Shown: positions 1 through 7,674, counted from the stretch's first letter. The stretch: 10,820 nucleotides of DNA from Bacillota bacterium (GCA_023420715.1 JAEZVR010000016.1:1-10820), one strand, 5' to 3'. Notes: generated by a model not told the origin, from the letters alone. Numbers and translations are program-made.

Positions 1-1604
1 ATAATCAGATGCTCAATATTGCGGTCTTATTGAAACAAAAAAGAAGTCAAGCCGCACATTTGTACTTTTCGACGATTCAATTACCGAAGAGTCTGCCGAG
101 ACTGTATGTTTTGCCACAAAAAGATACGGTGGCAGAGGCGGTGCTTATTGAGGATATTATTCAAACGCATATCGATCGCCTATATCATGGTTACGATGTT
201 GTTCAAACGGGTGTATATCGGATTATGCGTGATGCAGATTTGGATATTGATGAATCCCAAATGACAGATTTATTAACAGAAATCGAAAAACAAGTGCGTT
301 TGAGAGATTGGGGAGACGTCATTAAGCTCGAGGTCAATCAAGCCATCGATTTGCATTTGCTCAGCGTATTGGCATCTGCTTTAAAGGTTCATCCAATGCA
401 TGTGTATGGGATTGATGGGCCTCTGGATTTAAGCTTCTTGAAAAGCTTCGAGCAATTTGTCCAACTGAAACATACAGAATTACGTTACCCAAAATTTTCC
501 CCCAAAGCAACGGTGCCAGATGATACGGATCTTTTTGATTTGATTCGCCGTCAGGACGTCTTATTGCATCATCCGTACGAATCGTTTGAGCCTGTTTTAA
601 ACTTTATAAAAGCGGCTGCAAAAGATACGAGTGTCTTGGCGATTAAGCAAACCTTGTATCGTGTCAGCGGTGATTCGCCAATCATTCGTTATTTGGCAGA
701 GGCCGCGCGCAATGGTAAACAGGTTTTTGTGCTTTTAGAACTCAAGGCGAGGTTTGACGAAAAGAATAATATTCATTGGGCCAGAGAATTAGAGAAAGCG
801 GGTTGCCATGTGATTTATGGCTTAAGTGGCCTAAAGACCCACAGCAAAATTACCCTGGTTGTGCGTCAAGAAAAATCAGGGTTGCGCCGTTATGTGCATC
901 TCAGTACGGGTAATTATAATGACCAAACGGCCAGTGTCTATACCGATTTTGGGCTCTTTACTTGTCAGGATGATTTTGCTGCCGATGCAACAGAATTTTT
1001 TAATTTATTATCTGGTTTTAGCGAACCCAAACACTGGAGACGATTCATTGTGGCGCCTGCTCATTTAAAAAAACAGTTTCTACGTCTGATTAAACGGGAA
1101 ACAGAACACGCCCTTGCAGGGAAGCCGGCAGCCATTTATGCCAAATGCAATGCCTTGGTTGATCAGGCGATTATCGATGCCTTGTATCAGGCGAGTCAGG
1201 CGGGGGTCTCCATCGATCTGATTGTGCGGGGGATTTGTTGTTTGCGACCAGGTGTTAAAGGTTTGTCGGAAAATATCAGCGTGCGGTCTATTATTGGACG
1301 TTTTTTAGAGCATGCCCGTCTTTATGTTTTTGAAAACGCTGGGCAGCGTGAAATCTATTTGTCGTCGGCAGATTGGATGCCACGTAATTTGGAGCGTCGG
1401 ATTGAATTGTTATGGCCTGTTGAAGCTGAAGATTGTAGATCGAGAATCGAAAGGGTGTTGGATTGGCAATTGCGAGATAATCAACGCGCCTATTGGGCAG
1501 ATTCGTCTGGTATTTATCATACCATGACATTATCAGGGGATGAGCCTGTCTTTGATGCACAAGCCGCCTGTTTGGCAGCTGCAGAACTGGAAACATACTC
1601 GTAG
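1..1604 (+). CDS. ppk: Polyphosphate kinase 1, C-terminal part (5' end outside window)
   Basis: Cytoplasmic or membrane-associated enzyme that reversibly transfers the gamma phosphate of ATP onto long polyphosphate chains through a phosphohistidine. The frame is open to the left edge, so the ATG at position 9 is internal. About 530 residues are visible of the usual 690-720, so the N domain and the start of the head domain are missing. Counting from that ATG, the visible part runs through the end of the head domain (MRDADLDIDE near 73-82) and both catalytic C domains (LLHHPYESFEPVL near 185-197, ELKARFDE near 244-251). His278 in GLKTHSK matches the autophosphorylated His of E. coli Ppk. His435 in FLEHARLY matches the second conserved His, followed by YLSSADWMPRN. 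The gene ends in TAG with no overlapping neighbour. The hairpin just downstream has its T-tract on the other strand, so termination of ppk there may be weak. Confidence 0.96.
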   Translation, partial: NQMLNIAVLLKQKRSQAAHLYFSTIQLPKSLPRLYVLPQKDTVAEAVLIEDIIQTHIDRLYHGYDVVQTGVYRIMRDADLDIDESQMTDLLTEIEKQVRLRDWGDVIKLEVNQAIDLHLLSVLASALKVHPMHVYGIDGPLDLSFLKSFEQFVQLKHTELRYPKFSPKATVPDDTDLFDLIRRQDVLLHHPYESFEPVLNFIKAAAKDTSVLAIKQTLYRVSGDSPIIRYLAEAARNGKQVFVLLELKARFDEKNNIHWARELEKAGCHVIYGLSGLKTHSKITLVVRQEKSGLRRYVHLSTGNYNDQTASVYTDFGLFTCQDDFAADATEFFNLLSGFSEPKHWRRFIVAPAHLKKQFLRLIKRETEHALAGKPAAIYAKCNALVDQAIIDALYQASQAGVSIDLIVRGICCLRPGVKGLSENISVRSIIGRFLEHARLYVFENAGQREIYLSSADWMPRNLERRIELLWPVEAEDCRSRIERVLDWQLRDNQRAYWADSSGIYHTMTLSGDEPVFDAQAACLAAAELETYS

Positions 1605-1609
1605 ATAAT

Positions 1610-1635
1610 AAAAAAGAGTGATCAGATCACTCTTT
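1610..1635 (-). terminator. Rho-independent terminator of the tRNA-Gly/tRNA-Arg unit
   Basis: A perfect 10-bp stem (1613-1622 pairing with 1626-1635, AAAGAGTGAT against ATCACTCTTT) has a 3-base loop. Read on the - strand it runs straight into six T residues (1610-1615), a standard intrinsic terminator 6 bases beyond the CCA end of tRNA-Arg. On the + strand the stem is followed by GGCTTTGG rather than a T run, so it should stop the tRNA transcript well and the incoming ppk transcript only poorly. Confidence 0.88.
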
Positions 1636-1640
1636 GGCTT

Positions 1641-1717
1641 TGGCGAGCCCAGCAGGATTCGAACCTGCGACCCACAGCTTAGAAGGCTGTTGCTCTATCC
1701 AGCTGAGCTATGGACCC
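1641..1717 (-). tRNA. trnR-UCU: tRNA-Arg, anticodon UCU (reads AGA/AGG)
   Basis: The reverse strand folds as a complete 77-nt cloverleaf. The acceptor stem is GGGTCCA against TGGGCTC, with discriminator G and encoded CCA (1641-1643). The D arm is GCTC/GAGC. The anticodon stem ACAGC/GCTGT encloses the loop CTTCTAA, with T33 followed by anticodon TCT. The T loop is TTCGAAT. It is the second gene of a two-tRNA transcript, 30 bases after tRNA-Gly and just before a terminator. Confidence 0.97.
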
Positions 1718-1747
1718 AAAGCTCAGACAATGCGTCTGAACAAAAAA

Positions 1748-1821
1748 TGGAGCAGGTGATGGGAATCGAACCCACACGGTCAGCTTGGAAGGCTGAAGTT
1801 CTACCACTAAACTACACCTGC
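1748..1821 (-). tRNA. trnG-UCC: tRNA-Gly, anticodon UCC (reads GGA/GGG)
   Basis: The reverse strand folds as a 74-nt cloverleaf. The acceptor stem is GCAGGTG against CACCTGC, with U73 as in bacterial glycine tRNAs and encoded CCA (1748-1750). The D stem is GTTT/GAAC. The anticodon stem TCAGC/GCTGA encloses the loop CTTCCAA (anticodon TCC). The T loop is TTCGATT. It is the first gene of the tRNA unit, and its 5' end lies only about 10 bases from the predicted transcription start. Confidence 0.97.
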
Positions 1822-1838
1822 ATGATGGAACATGAGAT

Positions 1839-1867
1839 ATTGTAAATCATTCGATTATTGAATGCAA
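1839..1867 (-). promoter_or_regulatory. Sigma-70-type promoter of the tRNA unit
   Basis: On the - strand, TTGCAT (1862-1867) and TACAAT (1839-1844) are separated by exactly 17 bases. This is a good vegetative promoter that would start transcription about 10 bases before the tRNA-Gly 5' end. Its -35 box overlaps the -35 box of the + strand topoisomerase promoter by two bases. Confidence 0.75.
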
Positions 1868-1887
1868 GCAAAATAAATTGATAAAAT
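1858..1887 (+). promoter_or_regulatory. Probable promoter of the topoisomerase operon
   Basis: TTGAAT (1858-1863) and TAAAAT (1882-1887) have an 18-base spacer. The predicted start is near 1894, giving a leader of about 22 bases that contains only the ribosome binding site AAAGGAG (1906-1912). It sits back to back with the tRNA promoter. Both hexamers deviate from consensus, so the call is moderate. Confidence 0.55.
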
Positions 1888-1916
1888 ACAGGCTTGACGG
1901 CTATTAAAGGAGTATT

Positions 1917-3899
1917 ATGTCTTCTAAATCAACCTACAATAACGAAAGCATATCTGCTTTAAAGGGCGCGGATCGCGTTCGGTTAAGACCTGCGGTCATT
2001 TTTGGTTCTGATACGATCGAAGGTTGTCAGCATGCTTTTTTTGAAATCTTATCGAACTCGATCGATGAAGCGCGCGAAGGTTATGGCGATATGATCCACG
2101 TGCGGCGTTTTAAGGACGGTTCCTTAGAAGTTGAAGATTATGGTCGAGGCATTCCTTTGGATTTTAATCGCAACGAAAACCGCTATAACTGGGAGTTGGT
2201 ATATTGCGAGCTTTATGCGGGTGGAAAATACCATAATCAGAGTGATGGGGACTATGAATACAGTTTGGGGCTCAATGGTCTTGGTGCCTGTGCGACACAG
2301 TACGCATCGGCATGGTTCGATGTCACCGTTATGCGGGATGGCTTTCAGTATCAATTGCATTTTGAAAAAGGCGATAATGTCGGCGGTTTAAGCAAAACGC
2401 CAACGCGCTTTAAACGCACGGGAACCATTCAGCGGTGGCTGGCAGATCCGGAGGTATTTACCCAAACGGATATTCCAATTGCATACTTTGAATCGACTTT
2501 AAAACGTCAAGCGGTGGTCAATGCCGGTGTGACATTTACGTTTGATGATGAGGTCACAGATACCCATTTAACCTTTTGTTATCCAGAAGGTATTAAGGGA
2601 TATGTGGCCGAGCTAGCTGGTGAGAAAGCCCTATCGGAGCCCGTTTTGGTCACGGGGGAAGGTGAGGGACAGGACCATGCCAATCGAAATGCGTATAAAG
2701 TTAAAGTCGGTGTCGCATTTTGTTTTCAGAATGAGGATCCTGTTTTAGAATACTTCCACAATTCGAGCTTTTTAGAATATGGCGGCTCACCCGATAAAGC
2801 GGTGCGTTTGGCTTTTACCAATCATTTTGATCGCCTGGCTAAAGAACGGGGAAAGTATAAGAATAATGAGGCCAAATTAACCTTCGGGGATATTCAAGAT
2901 AGCTTGATTTTGGTGAGCAATTCTTTTTCCACATTGACGAGTTATGAAAATCAAACCAAAAAAGCCATTAATAATCGTTTTATTCAAACGTTTATGGCGG
3001 ATTTGTTGAAAGATCAGCTCCATATTTGGTCGATTGAACAGTTTCAGGTTTCAGATCGTATTTTAGATCAAATTTTAATTAACAAACGCAGTCGTGAAAG
3101 TGCCGAAAGTGCTCGTTTAAATATTCGTAAAAAATTATCTGGCAAGGTCGATTTGACCAATCGCATTAAAAAATTTGTAGACTGCCGTTCCAAAGACTTG
3201 AACCGTCGGGAACTCTATATTGTGGAGGGCGATTCTGCTTTAGGTTCGTGTAAGCTGGGTCGAGACGCTGAATTTCAGGCGATTATGCCGATTCGCGGTA
3301 AGATCTTAAACTGTATGAAAGCCGATCTGCCAGCTATTTTTAAAAATGACATTATTACGGATTTGATTAAAGTGCTGGGTTGTGGTGTTGAGATTGCGGG
3401 CAAACATAAAGATTTGCCGCCCTTCCAGTTGGAAGCGCTGCGCTGGCATAAGGTTGTGATTTGTACAGATGCAGATGTGGATGGGTATCAAATTAGAACT
3501 TTAGTTTTGGCGATGTTCTACCGCCTGATGCCGAGTTTAATTGCGGCAGGCCGGGTCTATATTGCTGAGTCCCCCTTATATGAAATGCGTTTGGCAAAGG
3601 GTCGGGATCAAGAGACCTTTTTTGCATATAACGAGATGGAGCGCCAAGGGTTCATAGATGCCCATCCAAATGAAAAAATCATGATTCAGCGTTCAAAAGG
3701 ATTGGGCGAAAATCAGCCGGAGATGATGTGGCAAACGACGATGAACCCGAGCACGCGCCGCATGATTCAGGTTTTACCCGATGATATCACGAAAATGCAA
3801 GAAACGTTTGAACGTTTATTGGGTGATGATTTACAGGCAAGAAAAAAACATATTGAGCGGTATGGACATCTGTATTTGGATCAGATTGATGTGAATTAA
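1917..3899 (+). CDS. parE: Type IIA DNA topoisomerase, B subunit (divergent GyrB/ParE-like paralogue)
   Basis: ATPase and metal-binding subunit of an ATP-dependent topoisomerase that should work with the A subunit encoded next. 660 residues, close to GyrB/ParE length. GHKL ATPase domain: FEILSNSIDEA (42-52, catalytic Glu43, Mg-binding Asn47), DYGRGIP (74-80), GLNGLGA (118-124). Transducer: QTK loop, Lys348. TOPRIM: EGDSA (437-441), PIRGKILN (458-465), DADVD (518-522), then KGLGE (594-598). All catalytic residues are present, but flanking motifs depart from canonical GyrB: ALGSCKLG for AGGSAKQG, VDGYQIRTL for VDGSHIRTL, GLGENQPEMMW for GLGEMNPEQLW. The N-terminal SISALKGADRVRLRP and the stretch before the QTK loop fit a paralogue that I recall from Clostridia, usually carried beside normal GyrAB. 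The symbol is provisional because databases label this family variously GyrB or ParE. The start is supported by AAAGGAG four bases upstream. Confidence 0.93.
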   Translation: MSSKSTYNNESISALKGADRVRLRPAVIFGSDTIEGCQHAFFEILSNSIDEAREGYGDMIHVRRFKDGSLEVEDYGRGIPLDFNRNENRYNWELVYCELYAGGKYHNQSDGDYEYSLGLNGLGACATQYASAWFDVTVMRDGFQYQLHFEKGDNVGGLSKTPTRFKRTGTIQRWLADPEVFTQTDIPIAYFESTLKRQAVVNAGVTFTFDDEVTDTHLTFCYPEGIKGYVAELAGEKALSEPVLVTGEGEGQDHANRNAYKVKVGVAFCFQNEDPVLEYFHNSSFLEYGGSPDKAVRLAFTNHFDRLAKERGKYKNNEAKLTFGDIQDSLILVSNSFSTLTSYENQTKKAINNRFIQTFMADLLKDQLHIWSIEQFQVSDRILDQILINKRSRESAESARLNIRKKLSGKVDLTNRIKKFVDCRSKDLNRRELYIVEGDSALGSCKLGRDAEFQAIMPIRGKILNCMKADLPAIFKNDIITDLIKVLGCGVEIAGKHKDLPPFQLEALRWHKVVICTDADVDGYQIRTLVLAMFYRLMPSLIAAGRVYIAESPLYEMRLAKGRDQETFFAYNEMERQGFIDAHPNEKIMIQRSKGLGENQPEMMWQTTMNPSTRRMIQVLPDDITKMQETFERLLGDDLQARKKHIERYGHLYLDQIDVN

Positions 3900-3911
3900 A
3901 ACGGCGTATGG

Positions 3912-3927
3912 CAGCCTGTGTAGGCTG
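3912..3927 (+). other. Small hairpin between the topoisomerase genes
   Basis: CAGCCT (3912-3917) pairs perfectly with AGGCTG (3922-3927) around a GTGT loop. There is no following T run, so it is not a terminator. It ends 6 bases before the AGGA ribosome binding site (3934-3937) of the A-subunit gene. It might tune translation or mRNA stability between the two subunits, but this is inference from position alone, and short stems also arise by chance. Confidence 0.4.
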
Positions 3928-3943
3928 GACATTAGGATGAATT

Positions 3944-6220
3944 ATGGCAAGACAAAAACAACCTGAATTAGATCTACCTATTGAAGAGCCTTTTATGCGG
4001 ACGGCTATTATTACGGATACCCTTGAAGAGAATTATATGCCGTATGCGATGAGTGTCATTGTGTCGCGTGCCATCCCGGAAATTGATGGATTTAAGCCGG
4101 CACATCGCAAATTGCTCTATACCATGTATAAAATGGGTCTGTTGACTGGTCAGCGAACAAAATCAGCGAATATCGTTGGGCAGACAATGAAGTTGAATCC
4201 ACATGGCGACATGGCGATTTATGATACGCTGGTTCGCCTAACCGTTGGAAATGGTGCGCTTTTGCATCCGTATATCGATTCCAAAGGAAATTTTGGCAAG
4301 CAGTTTAGTCGAGATATGCAATGTGCAGCCCCTCGATATACAGAAGCAGCACTGATGCCCATTTGTCAGCAATTGTTTAAATCGATCGAAAAAGAAACGG
4401 TCGATATGGTGCCTAACTATGACGGTACGTTAATGGAACCCCGTTTATTGCCTGTTACTTTTCCCAGTATTTTGGTGAATGCAAATCAAGGTATTGCTGT
4501 TGGTATGGCAAGCAATATTTGTTCGTTTAATTTGGCAGAGGTTTGCCGTGCGACGGCTGCTTATATCGATACGCCCGATGTCGATTTGTTGTCTTATATG
4601 CCTGCGCCTGATTTTAGTGGTGGTGGTTGTTTGGTATACGATCCGCATCAAATGGCCGAAATTTATGAAACGGGTAGAGGGAGTTTTAAACTCAGAGCGC
4701 GCCATACATTCCTCCCAAAAGATCATCTCATCGAAATCACTGAGATTCCTTATACAACAACGGTCGAGCAAGTGATCGATGAAGTGATCAAAGCTGTTAA
4801 GCTGGGCAAATTAAAAGATGTCATTGATATTCGCGATGAGACAGATTTGAAAGGCCTCAAATTAACGATTGAATTGAAGCGAAGTGCAGATCCAGATCGT
4901 ATCATGCAATTGCTGTATGCACAGACGAGTTTGGAAAGTGCTTTTTCTTGTAATTTTAATGTGCTGGTTAATGGTTATCCAAAGGTTTTGGGTATACGTG
5001 CATTATTGAAAGCCTGGCTTGAGTTTAGGCGGTCTTGTTTTAAAAAGGAATTGACCTATGAATTGGCAGCAAAAGAAAAGCGTCGTCACCTTTTAGAAGG
5101 TCTTGCTCAAATTTTGCTTGATATCGATCGAGCCATTGCCATTATTCGTCAAACCGATTTGGAATCAGAAGTGGTACCCCGGTTATGTGAAGCATTTTCG
5201 ATTGATGCCGTGCAGGCTGAATATGTGGCAGAAATTAAGCTGCGTCATTTAAATCGCGAGTATTTGCTTAAACGGACCCATGATTTAGATCAATTGATCA
5301 AGGATATTAAGCAACTTGAAAAGAAATTAAAATCCCAAAAGGCGATGGATGCAGACATCAAGAAAGCTTTATTGGATGTTGCAAATACCTATGGTGATCA
5401 CCGCAAAACAGAATTGATCGATGTCGAGGCGGTGGAAACGTTGCCCTCTGTTGCGCTTATTGAGGATTTTAAATTGAAGGCTTTTTTGACACAGGATGGT
5501 TATCTCAAAAAATTAGCACTAACATCCCTGAGAAATGCTGGAGATTTAAAACTTAAAGAAGGTGACCAAATTGCTCAAGCGGTTGCTGCTACCAATTTAG
5601 ATGAAGTGATCTTTTTGACCAATCGCTGTAATGCATACAAAACGTTTTTTCATGTATTTGAAGCTCAAAAACCTTCAGATCTGGGGGCTTATTTGCCAAA
5701 CATATTAGATATGGAAGCCGACGAGAAGGTCATTGCGATGATCGTCCCGCCTGCTGATTATCGGGGCAGTCTGTTATTTGGGTTTGAAAATGGCAAGGTT
5801 GCCCGCATTCCGTTATCTGTTTATCAAACGAAAACCAAACGCAAAAAATTGGTGAATGCCTATAGTGATAAGTCACCAGTTGTTGGGGTGATCGTTCTGC
5901 TGCCGCCACAAGATGAATTTGGTAAATATCGCATGGATCAGCCGGTTGTTGAGGCAGATTGCGTGATGATATCAGAGGGCGAAAAAGTGGTCTTATTTGA
6001 TTCTCGCCTGATTGGCGAAAAACCGACGCGCCAAACCCAGGGTATTCAGGTGCTTTCCGGCAAGAAAAAGGGTCTAATTAAGCAATTCGATTTGGCCAAT
6101 CGTTTTGCTTTTGAAGAAGCCGAATATTATCGCATTCGAAAAGTGCCAAGCGTCGGATATTATGCCAAGCCTTCAGGTGAAGCCCAACATCAGTTGTCGA
6201 TTGCCGATTGGTTGGCTTAA
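3944..6220 (+). CDS. parC: Type IIA DNA topoisomerase, A subunit (divergent GyrA/ParC-like paralogue)
   Basis: DNA breakage-reunion subunit; partner of the B subunit 44 bases upstream in the same operon. 758 residues, matching ParC more than GyrA (usually above 800). The N-terminal winged-helix region is clear: YMPYAMSVIVSRAIPEIDGF (31-50), KPAHRKLLY (51-59), then PHGDMAIYD (86-94). The catalytic Arg-Tyr pair is R131-Y132 in APRYTEA. NYDGT, EPRLLP and GIAVGMASNI follow as in the family. GNFGKQFSRDMQCAAP replaces the usual GNFGSIDGDPAAAM stretch. Residues from about 495 to 745 form the C-terminal beta-pinwheel region. I see no QRRGGKG-type GyrA box there, only a basic QTKTKRKKL, which argues against gyrase-type DNA wrapping and for decatenation or relaxation. 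Met90 occupies the position of E. coli GyrA Ser83. The start is preceded by AGGA at a 6-base spacing. A strong terminator follows the stop. Confidence 0.93.
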   Translation: MARQKQPELDLPIEEPFMRTAIITDTLEENYMPYAMSVIVSRAIPEIDGFKPAHRKLLYTMYKMGLLTGQRTKSANIVGQTMKLNPHGDMAIYDTLVRLTVGNGALLHPYIDSKGNFGKQFSRDMQCAAPRYTEAALMPICQQLFKSIEKETVDMVPNYDGTLMEPRLLPVTFPSILVNANQGIAVGMASNICSFNLAEVCRATAAYIDTPDVDLLSYMPAPDFSGGGCLVYDPHQMAEIYETGRGSFKLRARHTFLPKDHLIEITEIPYTTTVEQVIDEVIKAVKLGKLKDVIDIRDETDLKGLKLTIELKRSADPDRIMQLLYAQTSLESAFSCNFNVLVNGYPKVLGIRALLKAWLEFRRSCFKKELTYELAAKEKRRHLLEGLAQILLDIDRAIAIIRQTDLESEVVPRLCEAFSIDAVQAEYVAEIKLRHLNREYLLKRTHDLDQLIKDIKQLEKKLKSQKAMDADIKKALLDVANTYGDHRKTELIDVEAVETLPSVALIEDFKLKAFLTQDGYLKKLALTSLRNAGDLKLKEGDQIAQAVAATNLDEVIFLTNRCNAYKTFFHVFEAQKPSDLGAYLPNILDMEADEKVIAMIVPPADYRGSLLFGFENGKVARIPLSVYQTKTKRKKLVNAYSDKSPVVGVIVLLPPQDEFGKYRMDQPVVEADCVMISEGEKVVLFDSRLIGEKPTRQTQGIQVLSGKKKGLIKQFDLANRFAFEEAEYYRIRKVPSVGYYAKPSGEAQHQLSIADWLA

Positions 6221-6244
6221 TCAATTGCGCGACACAGGAATATT

Positions 6245-6284
6245 AAACGCCCAGCTGTTTATTGTGAACAAGCTGGGCGTTTTT
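6245..6284 (+). terminator. Bidirectional terminator between the topoisomerase operon and aspartokinase
   Basis: A 12-bp stem (6245-6256 with 6271-6282, core ACGCCCAGCT against AGCTGGGCGT) is followed on the + strand by five T residues (6280-6284), 24 bases after the A-subunit stop. On the - strand the same stem runs into TTTAATATT, 26 bases after the aspartokinase stop. It probably serves both convergent genes, better in the + direction. Confidence 0.88.
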
Positions 6285-6310
6285 GAGTTTAAGCGGCAAA
6301 TGTGCAGTTT

Positions 6311-7663
6311 TTAAAAGGGAAAAAATTCGTGATACAACGCTTGAACAGCATGATTGCAAAAGGCATTTTGTACGCCGAACATGACGCTAATTTCTGAAGC
6401 CCCTTGAATGATAAATTCCAAATTAATACCGGCGTGGCTCAGTGCTGCGCAAGCTCGGCTAGTGACACCAACCGTTTTTGTCATCGCACTGCCGACAATC
6501 ATCACAATGGCGATATTTCGTGTCACTTTAACGGCTGAAACGCCCAATTCATTGATTAAGCGCTCAACCACAATTTTTTCTTTTTCTTCTGGAAAAACTT
6601 CTTCTTTTAGGATGAGTGAAATGGAATCAATGCCGGATGGCATGTGGTCGAATGGAATATTTAAATCGGCTAAAATTTGGAGTACTTTTAAGGCAAATCC
6701 CACTTCGCCATTCATTAAATATCGTTCAATATGTAAAATAACAAAACCCTTTTTACCCGCAATGCCGGTTAAAATACCATCGTAATTTTCCCGTTTAGCG
6801 ACGATCATGGTGCCGTCTGCATTGGGATTATTGGTATTGCGAATATTGACAGGAATTTGTTGCTTGAATGCAGGTTCTAGGGCTTCTTCATGCAAGACGG
6901 TAAAGCCAGCGTAAGCCAGTTCGCGCATTTCGTCATAGGTGATTTCCTGAATCGCATGGGGCGAGGGCACTAAGGATGGATTGACAGCATAGACATGATC
7001 GACATCTGTCCAGTTCTCATAGATGGTCGCCTGGAGCGCCGCTGTGACAATGGCACCAGTTATGTCAGATCCCCCACGAGAAAATGTCAGCACATCTCCG
7101 GCGTGATCATATCCAAAAAAACCAGGGAAAATGAGGAGCTCGTGTGTGTGCTGAAGCGGTTTTAGATTTTCGTAGGTCTCGGGTAGGACTTTGACATGGC
7201 CATGCACATTTTCCAGGAAGAATCCGGCTTCATAAAGTTCCACGTAGGTTGCTCTTTGTCCGATGGTGTTTAGATAAGCGGCTACCACACGGGCGCAGTT
7301 GTCTTCTCCGGCGGCTTTGAGTGCATCCATCAGACGCTGACGATCTTGGCTGTATTTTTCAACCCGATTATGCAAATCTTCCCGAATAATTTCGACGAGA
7401 CGTTCATCTAAATTTAAATCTTGAATAATGCTGGCGTATCGCTCGACCACACGCTCGAGTTCATTTTTTCCGTCATATCCAGAAATAATTGCGTTTGCAA
7501 AAGCGATGAGTAGGTCGGTGACCTTGGTATCTTTGTTAAATCGTTTACCGGGCGCAGAAACAACAATGGCACGGCGTTGTGGGTCGGCAAGGATGATATC
7601 GCAAACTTTGCGAATTTGGTTGGCATCAGCCAGTGATGATCCCCCAAATTTACAGACTTTCAT
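6311..7663 (-). CDS. lysC: Aspartate kinase (aspartokinase)
   Basis: Phosphorylates L-aspartate with ATP to aspartyl-4-phosphate, the first step toward lysine (and diaminopimelate), threonine and methionine. 450 residues, the length of monofunctional lysine-sensitive-type aspartokinases. The amino acid kinase domain covers about 1-290: KFGGSS (5-10), VVSAPGKRF (34-42), FSRGGSD (194-200) and TDVDHVYAVNP (219-229). Two ACT-type regulatory modules follow, including DHMPSGIDSISLIL (339-352), GSAMTKTVGV (391-400) and IIQGASEISVMFGV (418-431), so feedback control by an end-product amino acid is expected; which one is not readable. The start is set by GGGAGGTG just upstream. An in-frame ATG 18 bases earlier (A at 7681) has no site and overlaps the short leader. 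The gene is transcribed alone between two terminator/promoter boundaries, and its leader of about 23 bases leaves no room for a lysine riboswitch or T-box. The symbol is provisional. Confidence 0.94.
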   Translation of the reverse strand: MKVCKFGGSSLADANQIRKVCDIILADPQRRAIVVSAPGKRFNKDTKVTDLLIAFANAIISGYDGKNELERVVERYASIIQDLNLDERLVEIIREDLHNRVEKYSQDRQRLMDALKAAGEDNCARVVAAYLNTIGQRATYVELYEAGFFLENVHGHVKVLPETYENLKPLQHTHELLIFPGFFGYDHAGDVLTFSRGGSDITGAIVTAALQATIYENWTDVDHVYAVNPSLVPSPHAIQEITYDEMRELAYAGFTVLHEEALEPAFKQQIPVNIRNTNNPNADGTMIVAKRENYDGILTGIAGKKGFVILHIERYLMNGEVGFALKVLQILADLNIPFDHMPSGIDSISLILKEEVFPEEKEKIVVERLINELGVSAVKVTRNIAIVMIVGSAMTKTVGVTSRACAALSHAGINLEFIIQGASEISVMFGVQNAFCNHAVQALYHEFFPF

Positions 7664-7666
7664 AGG

Positions 7667-7674
7667 CACCTCCC
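7667..7674 (-). promoter_or_regulatory. Ribosome binding site that fixes the aspartokinase start
   Basis: On the - strand GGGAGGTG lies three bases before the ATG at 7663, with GGAGG at a good distance. It lies inside the longer reading frame that begins at 7681, which shows that the downstream ATG (MKVCKFGGSS) is the used start. Confidence 0.85.

Noticed and set aside
9..11. ATG at position 9 as the start of polyphosphate kinase
   Set aside because: The frame is open to the window edge, and the protein would lack the whole N domain and part of the head domain; no ribosome binding site is visible.
1291..1596. 101-codon open frame on the - strand inside ppk, and similar frames at 4445-4771 (-), 4479-4775 (+) and 6408-6785 (+)
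   Set aside because: They lie wholly inside well-supported genes on another frame or strand, have no recognisable motifs and no ribosome binding site; they are coding shadows.
1618..1845. A 75-codon open frame on the + strand
   Set aside because: It is the antisense of the two tRNA genes. Phrases such as PSRIRTCDPQLRR and MGIEPTRSAWK are the familiar false translation of tRNA antisense strands, and there is no ribosome binding site.
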